Part shown: in pieces, positions 8,380 to 17,376 of the stretch
Numbering within the stretch: position 1 is the first letter of the stretch
Layout: each line of letters opens with the position of its first letter
Assembly (NCBI RefSeq): GCF_003339815.1
Contig: NZ_PPTT01000039.1
Span: 1 to 32,101 of the forward strand
DNA length: 32,101 bases
Direction: 5' to 3'
From: Eggerthella sinensis
GTDB taxonomy: Bacteria > Actinomycetota > Coriobacteriia > Coriobacteriales > Eggerthellaceae
Made by a program: the position numbers and the translations under genes
Notes under the pieces: generated by a model
Seen by the model: only the letters and a program-made list of their open reading frames with translations
Database searches by the model: none
What the model was told of the DNA's origin: nothing

Positions 8380-9732
8380 ATGCCTGACTATAGTGCAAGG
8401 AATATAAAAAGGAACAGCACTCTTCTCCTTATCTATAAAGTTGCAAGCATAATTCTCAGCTTCCTTTACGTGCCAATAGTATTGAGGTATTTAGGAGTCG
8501 AGCTTTATGGCGTTTGGGCCGTAATTCTGAATGTAGTCTCGTGGATAGCATACTTCGATATTGGCATTGGCAACGGTTTAAGAAATCAATTAAGTATCGC
8601 GCTTGCTCGCGAAGAAAACGAGAGCAGCATAAAAAGCCTTGTTTCGAGCGCATATATCCTTCTCTCGGCTATCGTAACCGTGATGGCCATCGTAGCCATT
8701 CTGTTGTTCCAGCTGATCAACTGGAATTCCCTTCTTAATGTAGACTCACACCTATACTCGGATTTGAAAGCTCCGATTTGCGTCAGCTTCTTGCTTATGT
8801 GTTTAAGTTTCATATTCTCAATTTGTAAAAGTCTCTTCTTTGCTATCCAGAAAGCTCATATTGTTAATCTTTTGGGGGTTGTTCAACAGGCACTGATGCT
8901 CGCCAGCGTATGTGCGTTATTTCTATTCCCGACATTGGATGATCCTCTTTTTTCTGTCGCAGTTGTATATGGGTTATCCTCTGTCGTCGTCGGGATTGGC
9001 TTCACGGGCGCATTTTTCTATAAACATGAAAAGTATATGCCCTCTTTGAAATACTTCAGTAAAGCCAAAGCTATTGAAGTGACTGACCTTGGCCTCCGGT
9101 TTTTCGTTGTTCAAATTGCATCGCTACTCCTATTCAGCACGAGTACTATTATCGTCTCAAACATATTCGGACCAAGTGAGGTAACCCCCTTCTCTACAGC
9201 TAATAAGCTATTCATGGCTTTGGCCAGCCTTTACGTGGCTGTCATAACTCCTTTCTGGTCATCAATTACAGCAAATTACGAACGTCAGGGATCGCGAGCG
9301 ATCCCTGTGGCAATATTGAGCATGGCAAAGCCTTTTCTTGTAACCTTATCTGGATGCTTTCTATTGTATCTATTCTACGATACGGTAATTGCAGTATGGC
9401 TGGGTCAGCCACTAGAGAACCCAGACGGTCTGATATTGGGCATGTTCATATATACAGGCATCTACATGTTTAATGCAATTTTCTCCCAGGTAACGAATGG
9501 TTTGTCTTGTCTGAAAATGATGATGATCGTGGCAATAGTTCAAGCAATTTTGAACATACCTGTTTCCTATATGCTCGCTTTATCCATCGGAACGAGTACG
9601 GGCGTGTTGCTGGGCAATATCCTGGTCATGCTAATCTCGACTGCTGTTTATCCCGCTTACCTGTATTTTAAGTTTTTGCGAAAGCCGAACGATGGCACAA
9701 AAACCTCGAGACCGAAGGAACCCCGGCTATGA
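8380..9732 (+). CDS. wzx: Wzx-like repeat-unit flippase (MVF/MATE superfamily)
   Basis: Membrane protein of 450 aa with a positively charged start (ARNIKRNSTLLLIYK) and about 12-14 hydrophobic helices. It opens with the typical flippase pattern of a helix ending in RYLG.ELYGVWAV and then FDIGIGNGLRNQ, which is diagnostic of the polysaccharide-transport branch. It moves undecaprenyl-PP-linked repeat units across the membrane. It starts 12 bases after wzy and overlaps the next glycosyltransferase by four bases (ATGA). This is the first of two flippases in the window; the other is at 24349-25770. Confidence 0.9.
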   Translation: MPDYSARNIKRNSTLLLIYKVASIILSFLYVPIVLRYLGVELYGVWAVILNVVSWIAYFDIGIGNGLRNQLSIALAREENESSIKSLVSSAYILLSAIVTVMAIVAILLFQLINWNSLLNVDSHLYSDLKAPICVSFLLMCLSFIFSICKSLFFAIQKAHIVNLLGVVQQALMLASVCALFLFPTLDDPLFSVAVVYGLSSVVVGIGFTGAFFYKHEKYMPSLKYFSKAKAIEVTDLGLRFFVVQIASLLLFSTSTIIVSNIFGPSEVTPFSTANKLFMALASLYVAVITPFWSSITANYERQGSRAIPVAILSMAKPFLVTLSGCFLLYLFYDTVIAVWLGQPLENPDGLILGMFIYTGIYMFNAIFSQVTNGLSCLKMMMIVAIVQAILNIPVSYMLALSIGTSTGVLLGNILVMLISTAVYPAYLYFKFLRKPNDGTKTSRPKEPRL

Positions 9733-11003
9733 ATGTGATGTGGCTCTGCAGTACACCCCTCCCATATGTCTCCAAACATTATGGACGATCTATCGCGGTT
9801 CAGGGCGGATGGATCTCAGGAGCTTTTCACGATCTTATTGAATCTGGTTGTCGCAGTTTGTGCGTATGCTACCCACAAGCCGTCAAACGGGATGTCGAAA
9901 TATTTAAGGACGGTCGGCTGCTAGCATGCGGATTCCCTTGGAGTCGGAAAAAAGAATCGTACGATTCTACTATCGATTTATTCAAGGCTATGCTGAAAAG
10001 AGTTAATCCTGACGTCGTCCATATTTTCGGGACAGAACATGAATTTTGCGAAGCGATGGTAGTTGCCGCCGCAGATGTTGGCATACTCGCAAAAACTGTG
10101 GTTTCGATTCAAGGTCTTGTGTCGGAATACTCTAAGGCTTTCTGCCCTGATATCCCCGCTATCACCATGCACGCGACAACGATCTCGGAACTGAAAAGCA
10201 GAACTAACTTGATGGCTCAAAAGAAGAGTTATTATGTTCGAGGAATGAACGAAATACGGCTTTTGGGTAGGATTGAACATGTGATGGGACGCACTATGTG
10301 GGACTACGCTCATTGCAAGCGTTTCAACCAAAACGTCTCATATCACCATTGCGGAGAAACACTCAGAACTGAGTTTTACGAAGCTGAACCTGGTTACGCA
10401 ACATCAAGCCACAATATCTTTTTCAGTCAGGGTGGTAAACCGATCAAGGCCCTATACCATTTGATCAGAGCTATGGAAATAGTGCTAGAGAGGTTTCCCG
10501 ATGCAAAGGTTTTTATCAGTGGCACAAACGGATTCAAAAGCAGCTTGTTGAAAGGATCAAGTTACGATAGGTATCTGAACAGGCTTAGCCGCGATCTCGG
10601 GGTTGGCGGTTCGCTGGTTTTTTTGGGTGAAATTAACGCCACAGGTGTAATAGACGCAATGCGGAAATGTGCTTGCTTTGTTTCCACTTCCAGCATCGAA
10701 AATTCTCCGAACTCAATGGGTGAGGCTATGATGCTTGGTTTGCCTTGCATCGCCTCTTTTGTTGGAGGCGTTCCCGACATGGCCATTCATCAAAAAGAAG
10801 CTTACTTGTATACATGGGGCGATATAGGTCTTTTATCCCATTACATCATGAGCGTTTTCGAAGAACCCAGGCGCGCTTTTGACATTGGCTTTTCAGGAAT
10901 GAAAAGGGCACGCGAAATCAACCACTCCCGCAGTGCAAACAAACAAGCATTACTGGGCGCATATGAGGAAATTGCAGGAAAAGGGGTTGATCCGTGTGGC
11001 TGA
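9729..11003 (+). CDS. GT4-family glycosyltransferase
   Basis: GT-B glycosyltransferase of 424 aa. The N-terminus (MWLCSTPLPYVSK..., then AVQGGWISG) fits a GT4 acceptor domain. The VVHIFGTEHEF strand is at about residues 95-105. The EX7E motif is ENSPNSMGEAM, followed by LGLPCIASFVGGVPD. ATG 9729 overlaps the wzx stop, and the 3' end overlaps the next gene by about eight bases if that gene starts at GTG 10996. Donor and acceptor are unknown. Confidence 0.87.
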   Translation: MNVMWLCSTPLPYVSKHYGRSIAVQGGWISGAFHDLIESGCRSLCVCYPQAVKRDVEIFKDGRLLACGFPWSRKKESYDSTIDLFKAMLKRVNPDVVHIFGTEHEFCEAMVVAAADVGILAKTVVSIQGLVSEYSKAFCPDIPAITMHATTISELKSRTNLMAQKKSYYVRGMNEIRLLGRIEHVMGRTMWDYAHCKRFNQNVSYHHCGETLRTEFYEAEPGYATSSHNIFFSQGGKPIKALYHLIRAMEIVLERFPDAKVFISGTNGFKSSLLKGSSYDRYLNRLSRDLGVGGSLVFLGEINATGVIDAMRKCACFVSTSSIENSPNSMGEAMMLGLPCIASFVGGVPDMAIHQKEAYLYTWGDIGLLSHYIMSVFEEPRRAFDIGFSGMKRAREINHSRSANKQALLGAYEEIAGKGVDPCG

Positions 11004-12237
11004 TGCTCTTTACGTCATAAGGCATATTCCTGGAGACGACGCTCCCACGATGCGGACGAAGGCGATCACGCGACTTCTTCAATCCAACGGCTATAGCGTC
11101 GATCTTTTGACTACTTCGTGGACTACGAATGCACACCCTCTTGAAGAGAAAGGATTCAACGACGTGTCCTTTTTTCAGCCTCTCAAAGGTCTTCGGAAAA
11201 CAAAAAAGGTGATCGAGATGCTGAGTAGCTCATATTCGGCGAAAGCATTAATCCAATACTGTGAAAAATTCTCTCCCAAAATGATTGTCTTCTATGGCGG
11301 CAGCGCTAATCTCGTCAAACAAACACTAGAGTATGCAGCTAAGAATAATATCGCAACGCTGGTTGACGAAACGGACTGGTTTAGAGCAAAAGATGCAGCT
11401 GGTCTGTATTCGAAAATCTACTACTATTTCGACAACAAGAGGATTGCGAAGATTGACGAAACGCTTTCGGGCCAAATTGCAATAAGTCCTTTCTTTTACA
11501 GTTATTTTTGTTCTAAGGGCTGCGATCCCTTTTTTCTCCCAGCAGTGTTCGAGAATACGGAATCCATGAAATCGATAACTCCTTTCGCATCTCAAGATTC
11601 GGTAAACATAGTATATGTTGGCTCTCTTGGAGACGGAAAAGATTCTATTGTCCCTTTCATAAGGGCGGTAATGCATCACAACTTAAGGTGCTCGAAGAAA
11701 AAAGTGGTTTTCACGATAGTGGGCGCATCGGAAGAAGAATCCGAATTCATTACAAGAATTGCGGAGGAGAGCTATGAGAGCGAGCATATTCGTGTTCTGG
11801 AAAGAATGCTCCATGAAGAAGCATTGGAGATAATAAAATCTGCTGATTTCAGCATCCTTTTCAGAAGAGAAGATCTTTACGCGCGTGCTGGCTTTTCTAC
11901 CAAACTTGCAGAGTCGATGTGCTGTGCCACTCCGGTAATTTGCAATCGCGTTGGAGGTGCCGATTCCGTTATCGACAGTTGGGTAGATGGAATCATCCTG
12001 GAAGAAATTACCGATCGCACATTGCGTGAAGCGTTGGAACGCATTGAACTCATGTCGGTAGACGAATTGAGATCAATGCAGAGGAAAGCATCGAGGAAAG
12101 CATCGAAGGTATTTGATCTTTCGAATTACGTGCAAGATTTCGGCATATACCTCAATAAACTAAATGGGACGGAAAGGAAGGACTTCCATTGCTTAGAGCA
12201 ATCCTGTGGGTCTTCAGGTCTAAAAAGGCAAAATTGA
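10996..12237 (+). CDS. Divergent GT4-like glycosyltransferase
   Basis: GT-B-type protein of 413 aa from GTG 10996, which is preceded by AGGAAAAGGGG (10976-10986). The frame is open back to GTG 10933, with in-frame ATG 10963 and TTG 10987, but those lack a well-spaced ribosome site. The N-terminus reads ALYVIRHIPGDDAPTMRTKA, with the acceptor-side motif pattern of GT4 enzymes, and the C-domain has IVYVGSLGDGKDS. The usual first Glu of the EX7E motif is replaced (LYARAGFSTKLAESM), so only the second Glu is kept, as in some GT4 branches. A 12-base in-frame tandem duplication lies near the 3' end. The last part overlaps the acyltransferase gene by about 49 bases. Confidence 0.8.
   Translation: MADALYVIRHIPGDDAPTMRTKAITRLLQSNGYSVDLLTTSWTTNAHPLEEKGFNDVSFFQPLKGLRKTKKVIEMLSSSYSAKALIQYCEKFSPKMIVFYGGSANLVKQTLEYAAKNNIATLVDETDWFRAKDAAGLYSKIYYYFDNKRIAKIDETLSGQIAISPFFYSYFCSKGCDPFFLPAVFENTESMKSITPFASQDSVNIVYVGSLGDGKDSIVPFIRAVMHHNLRCSKKKVVFTIVGASEEESEFITRIAEESYESEHIRVLERMLHEEALEIIKSADFSILFRREDLYARAGFSTKLAESMCCATPVICNRVGGADSVIDSWVDGIILEEITDRTLREALERIELMSVDELRSMQRKASRKASKVFDLSNYVQDFGIYLNKLNGTERKDFHCLEQSCGSSGLKRQN
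12081..12104 (+). repeat. In-frame 12-base tandem duplication
   Basis: Two perfect adjacent copies of GAGGAAAGCATC inside the glycosyltransferase gene, encoding a doubled RKAS near the C-terminus. Because the unit is four codons, gain or loss would not break the frame. Confidence 0.8.
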
Positions 12238-12707
12238 AAGCGCTGAAAAAAAGAGGGCTTGAAATAGGAGAAAACTGCGAAATTCTCAACGGCTATAACT
12301 TTGGATCGGAACCGTATCTCGTTCATATTGGAAATCACGTCCGAATCACTGCAGGAGTCAACATTACCACTCACGATGGAGGAGTTTGGGTTCTTCGTGG
12401 ATTGAAAGAGAAGTACGCGGATATTGATCTGTTCCGGCCAGTTATTATTGGCGACAACTGCCACATAGGAATGGGTGCCACCATCATGCCTGGAGTTGAA
12501 ATTGGCAATAATTGTATTGTCGCCGCCGGTGCCGTAGTTACGAAAAATGTCCCTGACAATTCAATTGTAGGAGGTATCCCAGCTCGATTGCTCTCCACAA
12601 TTGAAGACTACGAGCAAAAACATCGAGAAGAGTTTTTGCATACGAAAAATCTAACTTGGAAAGGGAAGAAGAATCGAATCCTTAACAAAAATAATCATAA
12701 TAATTAA
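12189..12707 (+). CDS. Left-handed beta-helix (hexapeptide) O-acyltransferase
   Basis: Protein of 172 aa from the WbbJ-like acetyltransferase superfamily. It shows EIGENCEILNG early, then HIGNHVRITAGVNITTHDGG (with the likely catalytic His in THDG), PVIIGDNCHIGMGATIM, VEIGNNCIVAAGAVV and the closing VGGIPARLL. A basic C-terminal tail (KGKKNRILNKNNHNN) follows. TTG 12189 is chosen because GGAAAGGAAGG lies about eight bases upstream. The gene begins inside the 3' end of the previous glycosyltransferase, which suggests coupling. It is the last gene of the AT-rich cassette. Acceptor unknown, probably a repeat-unit sugar hydroxyl. Confidence 0.86.
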   Translation: MLRAILWVFRSKKAKLKALKKRGLEIGENCEILNGYNFGSEPYLVHIGNHVRITAGVNITTHDGGVWVLRGLKEKYADIDLFRPVIIGDNCHIGMGATIMPGVEIGNNCIVAAGAVVTKNVPDNSIVGGIPARLLSTIEDYEQKHREEFLHTKNLTWKGKKNRILNKNNHNN

Positions 12708-12747
12708 ATGGCTTGTGCTTGTTGGCGGAAATTAGGAAGACGAAGCT

Positions 12748-13782
12748 ATGTCAGGGAAAACAAAAAAGCTGCATAAGACAATTCTCATCACCGGCGCGGC
12801 CGGCTTCATAGGGTCGTTCCTGTGTAAGCGGCTGCTGGAGGGCACCAACGTTCATATCGTCGGGATCGACAACATGAACGACTACTACGACGTGGGCATC
12901 AAGGAGGATCGCCTGCGCATGCTGCGCGAGGCTGACGGGGGCACGAGGCGCTTCGAGTTCGTCCGCGCCGACATAGCCGACGGGGCGGCCGTCAATCGGG
13001 CGTTCGCCGAGTGCAATCCGTCGATCGTCGTGAACCTGGCCGCCCAGGCAGGCGTGCGCTACTCCATCGACAACCCGCGGGCATACGTCGACTCCAATCT
13101 CATCGGGTTCTTCAACGTCCTGGAGGCGTGCCGCCATCACCCCGTCGAGCATCTCGTCTACGCCTCGTCATCGTCGGTCTACGGGGGCAACGAGAAAGTC
13201 CCATACTCCGAGTCCGACCAGGTCGACTATCCGGTGTCGCTCTACGCGGCGACGAAGAAGTCCAACGAGCTCATGGCGCATGCCTACTCCAAACTCTACG
13301 ACATCCCAGCGACGGGCCTGCGCTTCTTCACCGTCTACGGCCCCATGGGCCGCCCCGACATGGCCTATTTCAAGTTCACTGACAAGATCGTGCGGGGGGA
13401 GCCCATCCAGATATACAACATGGGCGACATGCGTCGCGACTTCACCTACATCGACGATATCGTAGAAGGCGTCGTGAATGTCATGGGGAGAGCGCCCAAG
13501 CCCACCAAGGACGGTGCATGCTACAAAGTGTATAACATCGGCAACAACCACCCTGAAAGCCTGATGAGATTCGTCGAGACACTCGAGGCGGTGCTGGCCG
13601 AGGAAGGTGTCGCGGACAGGCCTGTCGTTCACGAGCTGCTTCCCATGCAGCCCGGCGACGTCTACCAGACGTACGCCGACGTTTCCGAGCTAGGGCGCGA
13701 TTTCGGCTTCAAGCCGTCCACTCTTCTCGAGGACGGCTTGCGCGAGTTCGCACGCTGGTACAGGGGGTACTACGCGCTCTAG
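12748..13782 (+). CDS. UDP-glucuronate 4-epimerase
   Basis: Extended SDR of 344 aa, converting UDP-GlcA to UDP-GalA. It has GAAGFIG at residues 16-22, and the [16 protein letters not shown] segment after the second strand is characteristic of the bacterial UDP-GlcA 4-epimerase branch (LpsL/Cap1J). Catalytic Tyr166 and Lys170 lie in [10 protein letters not shown], followed by [14 protein letters not shown] and DFTYIDDI. The ATG is preceded by AGGAAGA. Only the first codons ([11 protein letters not shown]) are AT-rich; from about 12785 the gene has the high GC of capEFG, so the cassette junction seems to lie in the very 5' end. The UDP-glucose dehydrogenase next door supplies its substrate. Confidence 0.9.
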   Translation: MSGKTKKLHKTILITGAAGFIGSFLCKRLLEGTNVHIVGIDNMNDYYDVGIKEDRLRMLREADGGTRRFEFVRADIADGAAVNRAFAECNPSIVVNLAAQAGVRYSIDNPRAYVDSNLIGFFNVLEACRHHPVEHLVYASSSSVYGGNEKVPYSESDQVDYPVSLYAATKKSNELMAHAYSKLYDIPATGLRFFTVYGPMGRPDMAYFKFTDKIVRGEPIQIYNMGDMRRDFTYIDDIVEGVVNVMGRAPKPTKDGACYKVYNIGNNHPESLMRFVETLEAVLAEEGVADRPVVHELLPMQPGDVYQTYADVSELGRDFGFKPSTLLEDGLREFARWYRGYYAL

Positions 13783-13828
13783 GCACCAAGCTCTCAGGTT
13801 CGATCGGCACTTTGACAGGAGAATAGAC

Positions 13829-15073
13829 ATGAAGATCGCAATCGCCGGGACCGGCTACGTCGGACTGTCCGTGGCCCTGCTGCTCGCACAGGGCCACGAG
13901 GTGACGGCCCTCGACATCGACGAGGGGAAGGTGGCCACGCTGGGCCGCGGCGAGAGCCCTATCGCCGACGCGGAGATCGAGGCGTTCCTCGCGATGGATG
14001 CCTCGGGCGAGCGCCCTCTGTCGTTCCGCGCCGCGACCAACCCCGCTGAGGTCTACCCCGGCGCCGAGTTCGCCGTGGTGGCGACGCCGACGAACTACGA
14101 CCCCGCCCTGAACTTCTTCGACACCTCGAGCGTCGAGGCGGCGGTCGAGGCGATTCGCGCGGCCAATGCGGACGCTTGGATCGTGATCAAGTCGACCGTA
14201 CCCGTAGGATACACCGCCCAGCTGCGAGAGCGCCTCGGCGACCGCCGCATCCTCTTCAGCCCCGAGTTCCTGCGCGAGGGCCGCGCGCTCTACGACAACC
14301 TGCATCCGTCGCGCATCGTGGTGGGGTGCGACGAGGACGACCCGGAGGCGGTGCGGGTGGCGGGCCGCTTCGCCGCGCTGCTCGCCGAGGGGGCCGACCC
14401 TGTCGAGCGGGAGCGCGAGAACCCTGACGGTTCGCATGGCATCCCTGTCCTCGTCTGCGGGTCCACCGAGGCCGAGGCGGTGAAGCTGTTCGCGAACACC
14501 TACCTCGCGCTGCGCGTCGCCTACTTCAACGAGCTCGACACTTACGCCTGCGCCCGCAGGCTTGACGCCGCACGCATCATCGAGGGCGTGTGCCTCGACC
14601 CGCGCGTGGGGGTGCACTACAACAACCCCTCGTTCGGCTACGGGGGCTACTGCCTTCCCAAGGACACCAAGCAACTGCTGGCAAACTACGCCGACGTGCC
14701 GCAGAACCTGGTCGGGGCCATCGTGGATGCGAACCGCACCCGCAAGGACTTCGTGGCCGACGAGGTGCTGGCGCGGGTGGCAGGCGTCGAGGGCCCGGTC
14801 GTGGGAGTCTACCGCCTCACCATGAAGACCGGCTCGGACAACTTCCGCGCCTCGTCAGTGCAGGGGATCATGAAGCGAGTGAAGGCCAAGGGCGTGAACG
14901 TCCTGGTGTATGAGCCGACGCTGGATACGAGCGACTTCTTCGGCAGCGAGGTAGAGCGCGACTTGGCCGCGTTCAAGGGCCGCTGCGACCTCATCGTGGC
15001 GAACCGCTGGAACCCCGAGCTGGAGGATGTCGCGAGCAAGGTGTACACGAGGGACCTGTTCAGACGAGACTAG
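13829..15073 (+). CDS. ugd: UDP-glucose 6-dehydrogenase
   Basis: Enzyme of 414 aa oxidising UDP-glucose to UDP-glucuronate with two NAD+. The N-terminal Rossmann motif GTGYVG is at residues 7-12. STVPVG lies at about 122-127, and the EFLREGRA segment at about 146-153 is typical of Ugd rather than UDP-ManNAc dehydrogenase. Lys219 is in [12 protein letters not shown] and the catalytic Cys275 is in [14 protein letters not shown] 13829 follows AGGAGA (13817-13822). The length is close to the short bacterial class. It is the last gene of the rightward train and together with the 4-epimerase gives UDP-GlcA and UDP-GalA for the repeat unit. Confidence 0.95.
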   Translation: MKIAIAGTGYVGLSVALLLAQGHEVTALDIDEGKVATLGRGESPIADAEIEAFLAMDASGERPLSFRAATNPAEVYPGAEFAVVATPTNYDPALNFFDTSSVEAAVEAIRAANADAWIVIKSTVPVGYTAQLRERLGDRRILFSPEFLREGRALYDNLHPSRIVVGCDEDDPEAVRVAGRFAALLAEGADPVERERENPDGSHGIPVLVCGSTEAEAVKLFANTYLALRVAYFNELDTYACARRLDAARIIEGVCLDPRVGVHYNNPSFGYGGYCLPKDTKQLLANYADVPQNLVGAIVDANRTRKDFVADEVLARVAGVEGPVVGVYRLTMKTGSDNFRASSVQGIMKRVKAKGVNVLVYEPTLDTSDFFGSEVERDLAAFKGRCDLIVANRWNPELEDVASKVYTRDLFRRD

Positions 15074-15110
15074 ATTTCCACGAGCACGGCTCAGCTCGAT
15101 TCGCTCAAGT

Positions 15111-15161
15111 TAAAATGGTTTTCGTAGCTGAAAACGCTCAGCGAAGCGCTACGCGAACCAT
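15111..15161 (-). terminator. Possible intrinsic terminator at the convergence point
   Basis: An interrupted inverted repeat: ATGGTT (15115-15120) and CGTAGC (15123-15128) pair with GCTACG (15148-15153) and AACCAT (15156-15161), with a two-base mismatch and a 19-base loop. On the - strand the stem is followed by TTTTAACTT, which suits termination of the pseudaminic acid operon, although the stem overlaps the last codons of the ATP-grasp gene. It may also stop rightward readthrough. Loop length and the overlap with coding sequence lower the confidence. Confidence 0.4.
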
Positions 15162-16331
15162 CGAAAGGGCTTTTTCGGCCGTCTCCCTTGCCGACTGAGC
15201 ATCCGGGCCGGTGCATAGCACGTGACCAACACGATCATTGCTCGAATGGGGCTCGGATATGGCATCTCCGGGCTTTTTGTACAGCTCGAGCTCCTCGAAG
15301 CCGGGCAAATCGTACATCGCAGAATCGATATCGATATCGGAAATCACTCCCGCGCTTGAGACGATGAACCTAATGGCGCTTCCACCCTGTATACACGGAG
15401 AGATATCTATCGGCAACCCCAGCGCAAGCTCCACCGAGGCGCCAACCATATCGATCCCCGTTGAAAGAGGGACTAGTCGAGAAGTGATGTAGTCGCCCCC
15501 AAGTCGTGCGGCGATTTCGATCACCATCGGCCCGCTATCCGTTACCATGATCTCGGTATGGGAAGGACCGTTCACGATTCCCACAGCTTCGATCGCCGCA
15601 CACGCGATTTTCTCTATTTGAGCCTTCTCGGAATCGTTCAAAAGAGCTGGTTCAGAGTGGCCTAGCTCGACGAAATACGGCGGTTCCGTCACCAGTTTAT
15701 CGGTGATAGCCAATATGTGGGTCTTTCCGTTGACGGTTATGCCCTCGACGCTTACCTCGGCCCCTCGAATGCATTGCTCAACCATCAGGGTGCCTTTGCG
15801 AGAGAAGTTCATTTCCTGGGCAAACAATTCCTTCGGATCCTCATTCCGATTCGAAGGATCCAGCAGCTTCACCCCTCTGCTTGCTGCGCCATCCGCAGGT
15901 TTCACGATGCATCGATATTCAAAGTGATTCAAGGCATCGATGAACTCGTCGGCATCGTTGCACACTCTGAACTCCGGAATAGGAACATTGCGCTCTGCCA
16001 AACGACGGCGCATGGCGTCTTTGTGAGTCGCACATATCGAATCGACGTAGGATATGCCGACGGGCAGGCCAAGCTGCTCAGATACAAAAGAAGCCGTCCT
16101 TACGGGGGCGTCGCTTGTCGAAGTGATAACAAAATCGACATCTTCCCTTTTCGCGAGCGCAATGATCGACTCGGCATCGAGCGTACTGATTATTTCCGTT
16201 TGATCGGCGAACTCGAAACCGACGGCATCGGGGTCATAGTCGACGCAAATAACGCGAAAGCCTAGGTCTCTCGCCTTTTTGATGGCTGCAACCTGCAACG
16301 GACCGGCTCCGAGCATGATCACCTTTTTCAC
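15138..16331 (-). CDS. ATP-grasp carboxylate-amine ligase, pseudaminic acid operon
   Basis: ATP-grasp protein of 397 aa. Such enzymes activate a carboxylate as acyl-phosphate and join it to an amine. The N-terminal Rossmann-like domain (LGAGPLQ, about 7-13) is followed by KPADGAASRGV (144-154), EQCIRGAEVSVEG (185-197), HTEIM (258-262) and EIAARLGGD (272-280), the nucleotide- and Mg-binding residues. The overall pattern is closest to amino-acid ligase and phosphoribosylamine-glycine ligase relatives. GTG 16331 is chosen because GAGGTG sits six bases upstream; GTG 16340 is also in frame. It follows pseG directly and ends the operon. It is not one of the six canonical Pse enzymes. I infer a role in acylating or amidating pseudaminic acid or a precursor, but the substrate is unknown. 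Confidence 0.85.
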   Translation of the reverse strand: MKKVIMLGAGPLQVAAIKKARDLGFRVICVDYDPDAVGFEFADQTEIISTLDAESIIALAKREDVDFVITSTSDAPVRTASFVSEQLGLPVGISYVDSICATHKDAMRRRLAERNVPIPEFRVCNDADEFIDALNHFEYRCIVKPADGAASRGVKLLDPSNRNEDPKELFAQEMNFSRKGTLMVEQCIRGAEVSVEGITVNGKTHILAITDKLVTEPPYFVELGHSEPALLNDSEKAQIEKIACAAIEAVGIVNGPSHTEIMVTDSGPMVIEIAARLGGDYITSRLVPLSTGIDMVGASVELALGLPIDISPCIQGGSAIRFIVSSAGVISDIDIDSAMYDLPGFEELELYKKPGDAISEPHSSNDRVGHVLCTGPDAQSARETAEKALSMVRVALR

Positions 16332-16337
16332 GCAGAA

Positions 16338-16343
16338 CACCTC
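16338..16343 (-). promoter_or_regulatory. Ribosome binding site deciding the ATP-grasp start
   Basis: GAGGTG on the - strand, six bases before GTG 16331 and overlapping the end of pseG. It excludes the upstream GTG 16340, which lies within the site itself. Confidence 0.6.
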
Positions 16344-17376
16344 AATTCTCGCACAGCAGCATCAATTCGTCGGATATCTTATCGCATCCACGCCCATCGC
16401 TCAGCTTGTGGAACTCCTTTGACATGCTGCATCGTTTTTCCATATCTACAGCAAGCTGCTCAAGAGAGGAAACGATCCGCCCAGCACAACCGTCAAGATC
16501 TTCGTAGGCCGCACCTGCGTACTCGATGACGCCAAGCTCGGATAGGCTGCCCCCGCTTTCCGTCTGCTCCGGAACAAGCGAGAAGCCGACCGTCGGCACG
16601 CCGCAGGCGGCAAGTTCGTATAGTGTTGTACCGCAGGCAGAGACGGCAAGATCGGCATTCCGCATGATGGGGGACATGTCGGTCGCATTGAATAACAAAT
16701 CGACTCGGGCATGGCTTCCGTACGCCATCTCAAGCTGATCCGCCCTCTGGAACAGTGGCCCGACAACCACCCTGAACCGTACGCTTGAAAGAGACTTTGA
16801 CGCGAGCGCCTTCGTCAATAGCGTGTTCGCAAAGCCCTCGTTGTCCGTGTTGCCCGTTGTTATCAGCACGGATTTGACCTCGCTGGAAGCAGGGACGTCT
16901 CGCGCGACGAATTCTTTTCGAAGAGGAGCGTACGAAGGCCCCAGACACAGCTTCGTGGAAGTCGCGCCGTATGTTCTCTCGTAGAATGGTACATCGATTT
17001 TCGTACTATAATTGACGAGCAGGCTCAATTCAGGAGCAACCAGCGGCTTACTCCCCAGATAGCAAACCTTTGCATCCTTATGCAGTCTGGCGACATAATC
17101 GGAATCCACGCTGTACGTGTCAATCAGCAATACGGGGTTCGGATCATTCCGAAGGAGCTCCAGAAGCTGAGGGACCTCAACAGCAAGATTTCGCCAATTG
17201 CCATCCAACACGATGCACTTGAAGCCGTTGCTTTCGATCAACTCGTTTGACTCTGCGTCAGCGCACAGGAACGCGCACGGCGCACCTCGTAATCTCAGCG
17301 CTTCGGCTATCGCGAGGCAGCGCATAACGTGTCCCGCCGATATGGCATTGTTGCTATCGACCCTAAAGTAGATCAC
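16342..17376 (-). CDS. pseG: UDP-2,4-diacetamido-2,4,6-trideoxy-beta-L-altropyranose hydrolase (PseG)
   Basis: GT-B-fold nucleotide-sugar hydrolase of 344 aa. It releases UDP from the bis-N-acetylated sugar to give the free hexose used by PseI. The N-terminal RVDSNNAISAGHVMRC (residues 5-20) carries the catalytic His16 of the family. YLGSKPLV and a C-terminal SACGTTLYELAACGVPT nucleotide-binding segment are present. The GTG start at 17376 overlaps the SDR gene by 14 bases. It is somewhat longer than C. jejuni PseG. pseB, pseC, pseF and pseI in the same operon make this assignment firm. Confidence 0.9.
   Translation of the reverse strand: MIYFRVDSNNAISAGHVMRCLAIAEALRLRGAPCAFLCADAESNELIESNGFKCIVLDGNWRNLAVEVPQLLELLRNDPNPVLLIDTYSVDSDYVARLHKDAKVCYLGSKPLVAPELSLLVNYSTKIDVPFYERTYGATSTKLCLGPSYAPLRKEFVARDVPASSEVKSVLITTGNTDNEGFANTLLTKALASKSLSSVRFRVVVGPLFQRADQLEMAYGSHARVDLLFNATDMSPIMRNADLAVSACGTTLYELAACGVPTVGFSLVPEQTESGGSLSELGVIEYAGAAYEDLDGCAGRIVSSLEQLAVDMEKRCSMSKEFHKLSDGRGCDKISDELMLLCEN

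Noticed and set aside
15238-16265. Several + strand frames opposite the ATP-grasp gene
   Set aside because: They lack family similarity and ribosome sites, and the - strand gene is continuous with all ATP-grasp motifs.
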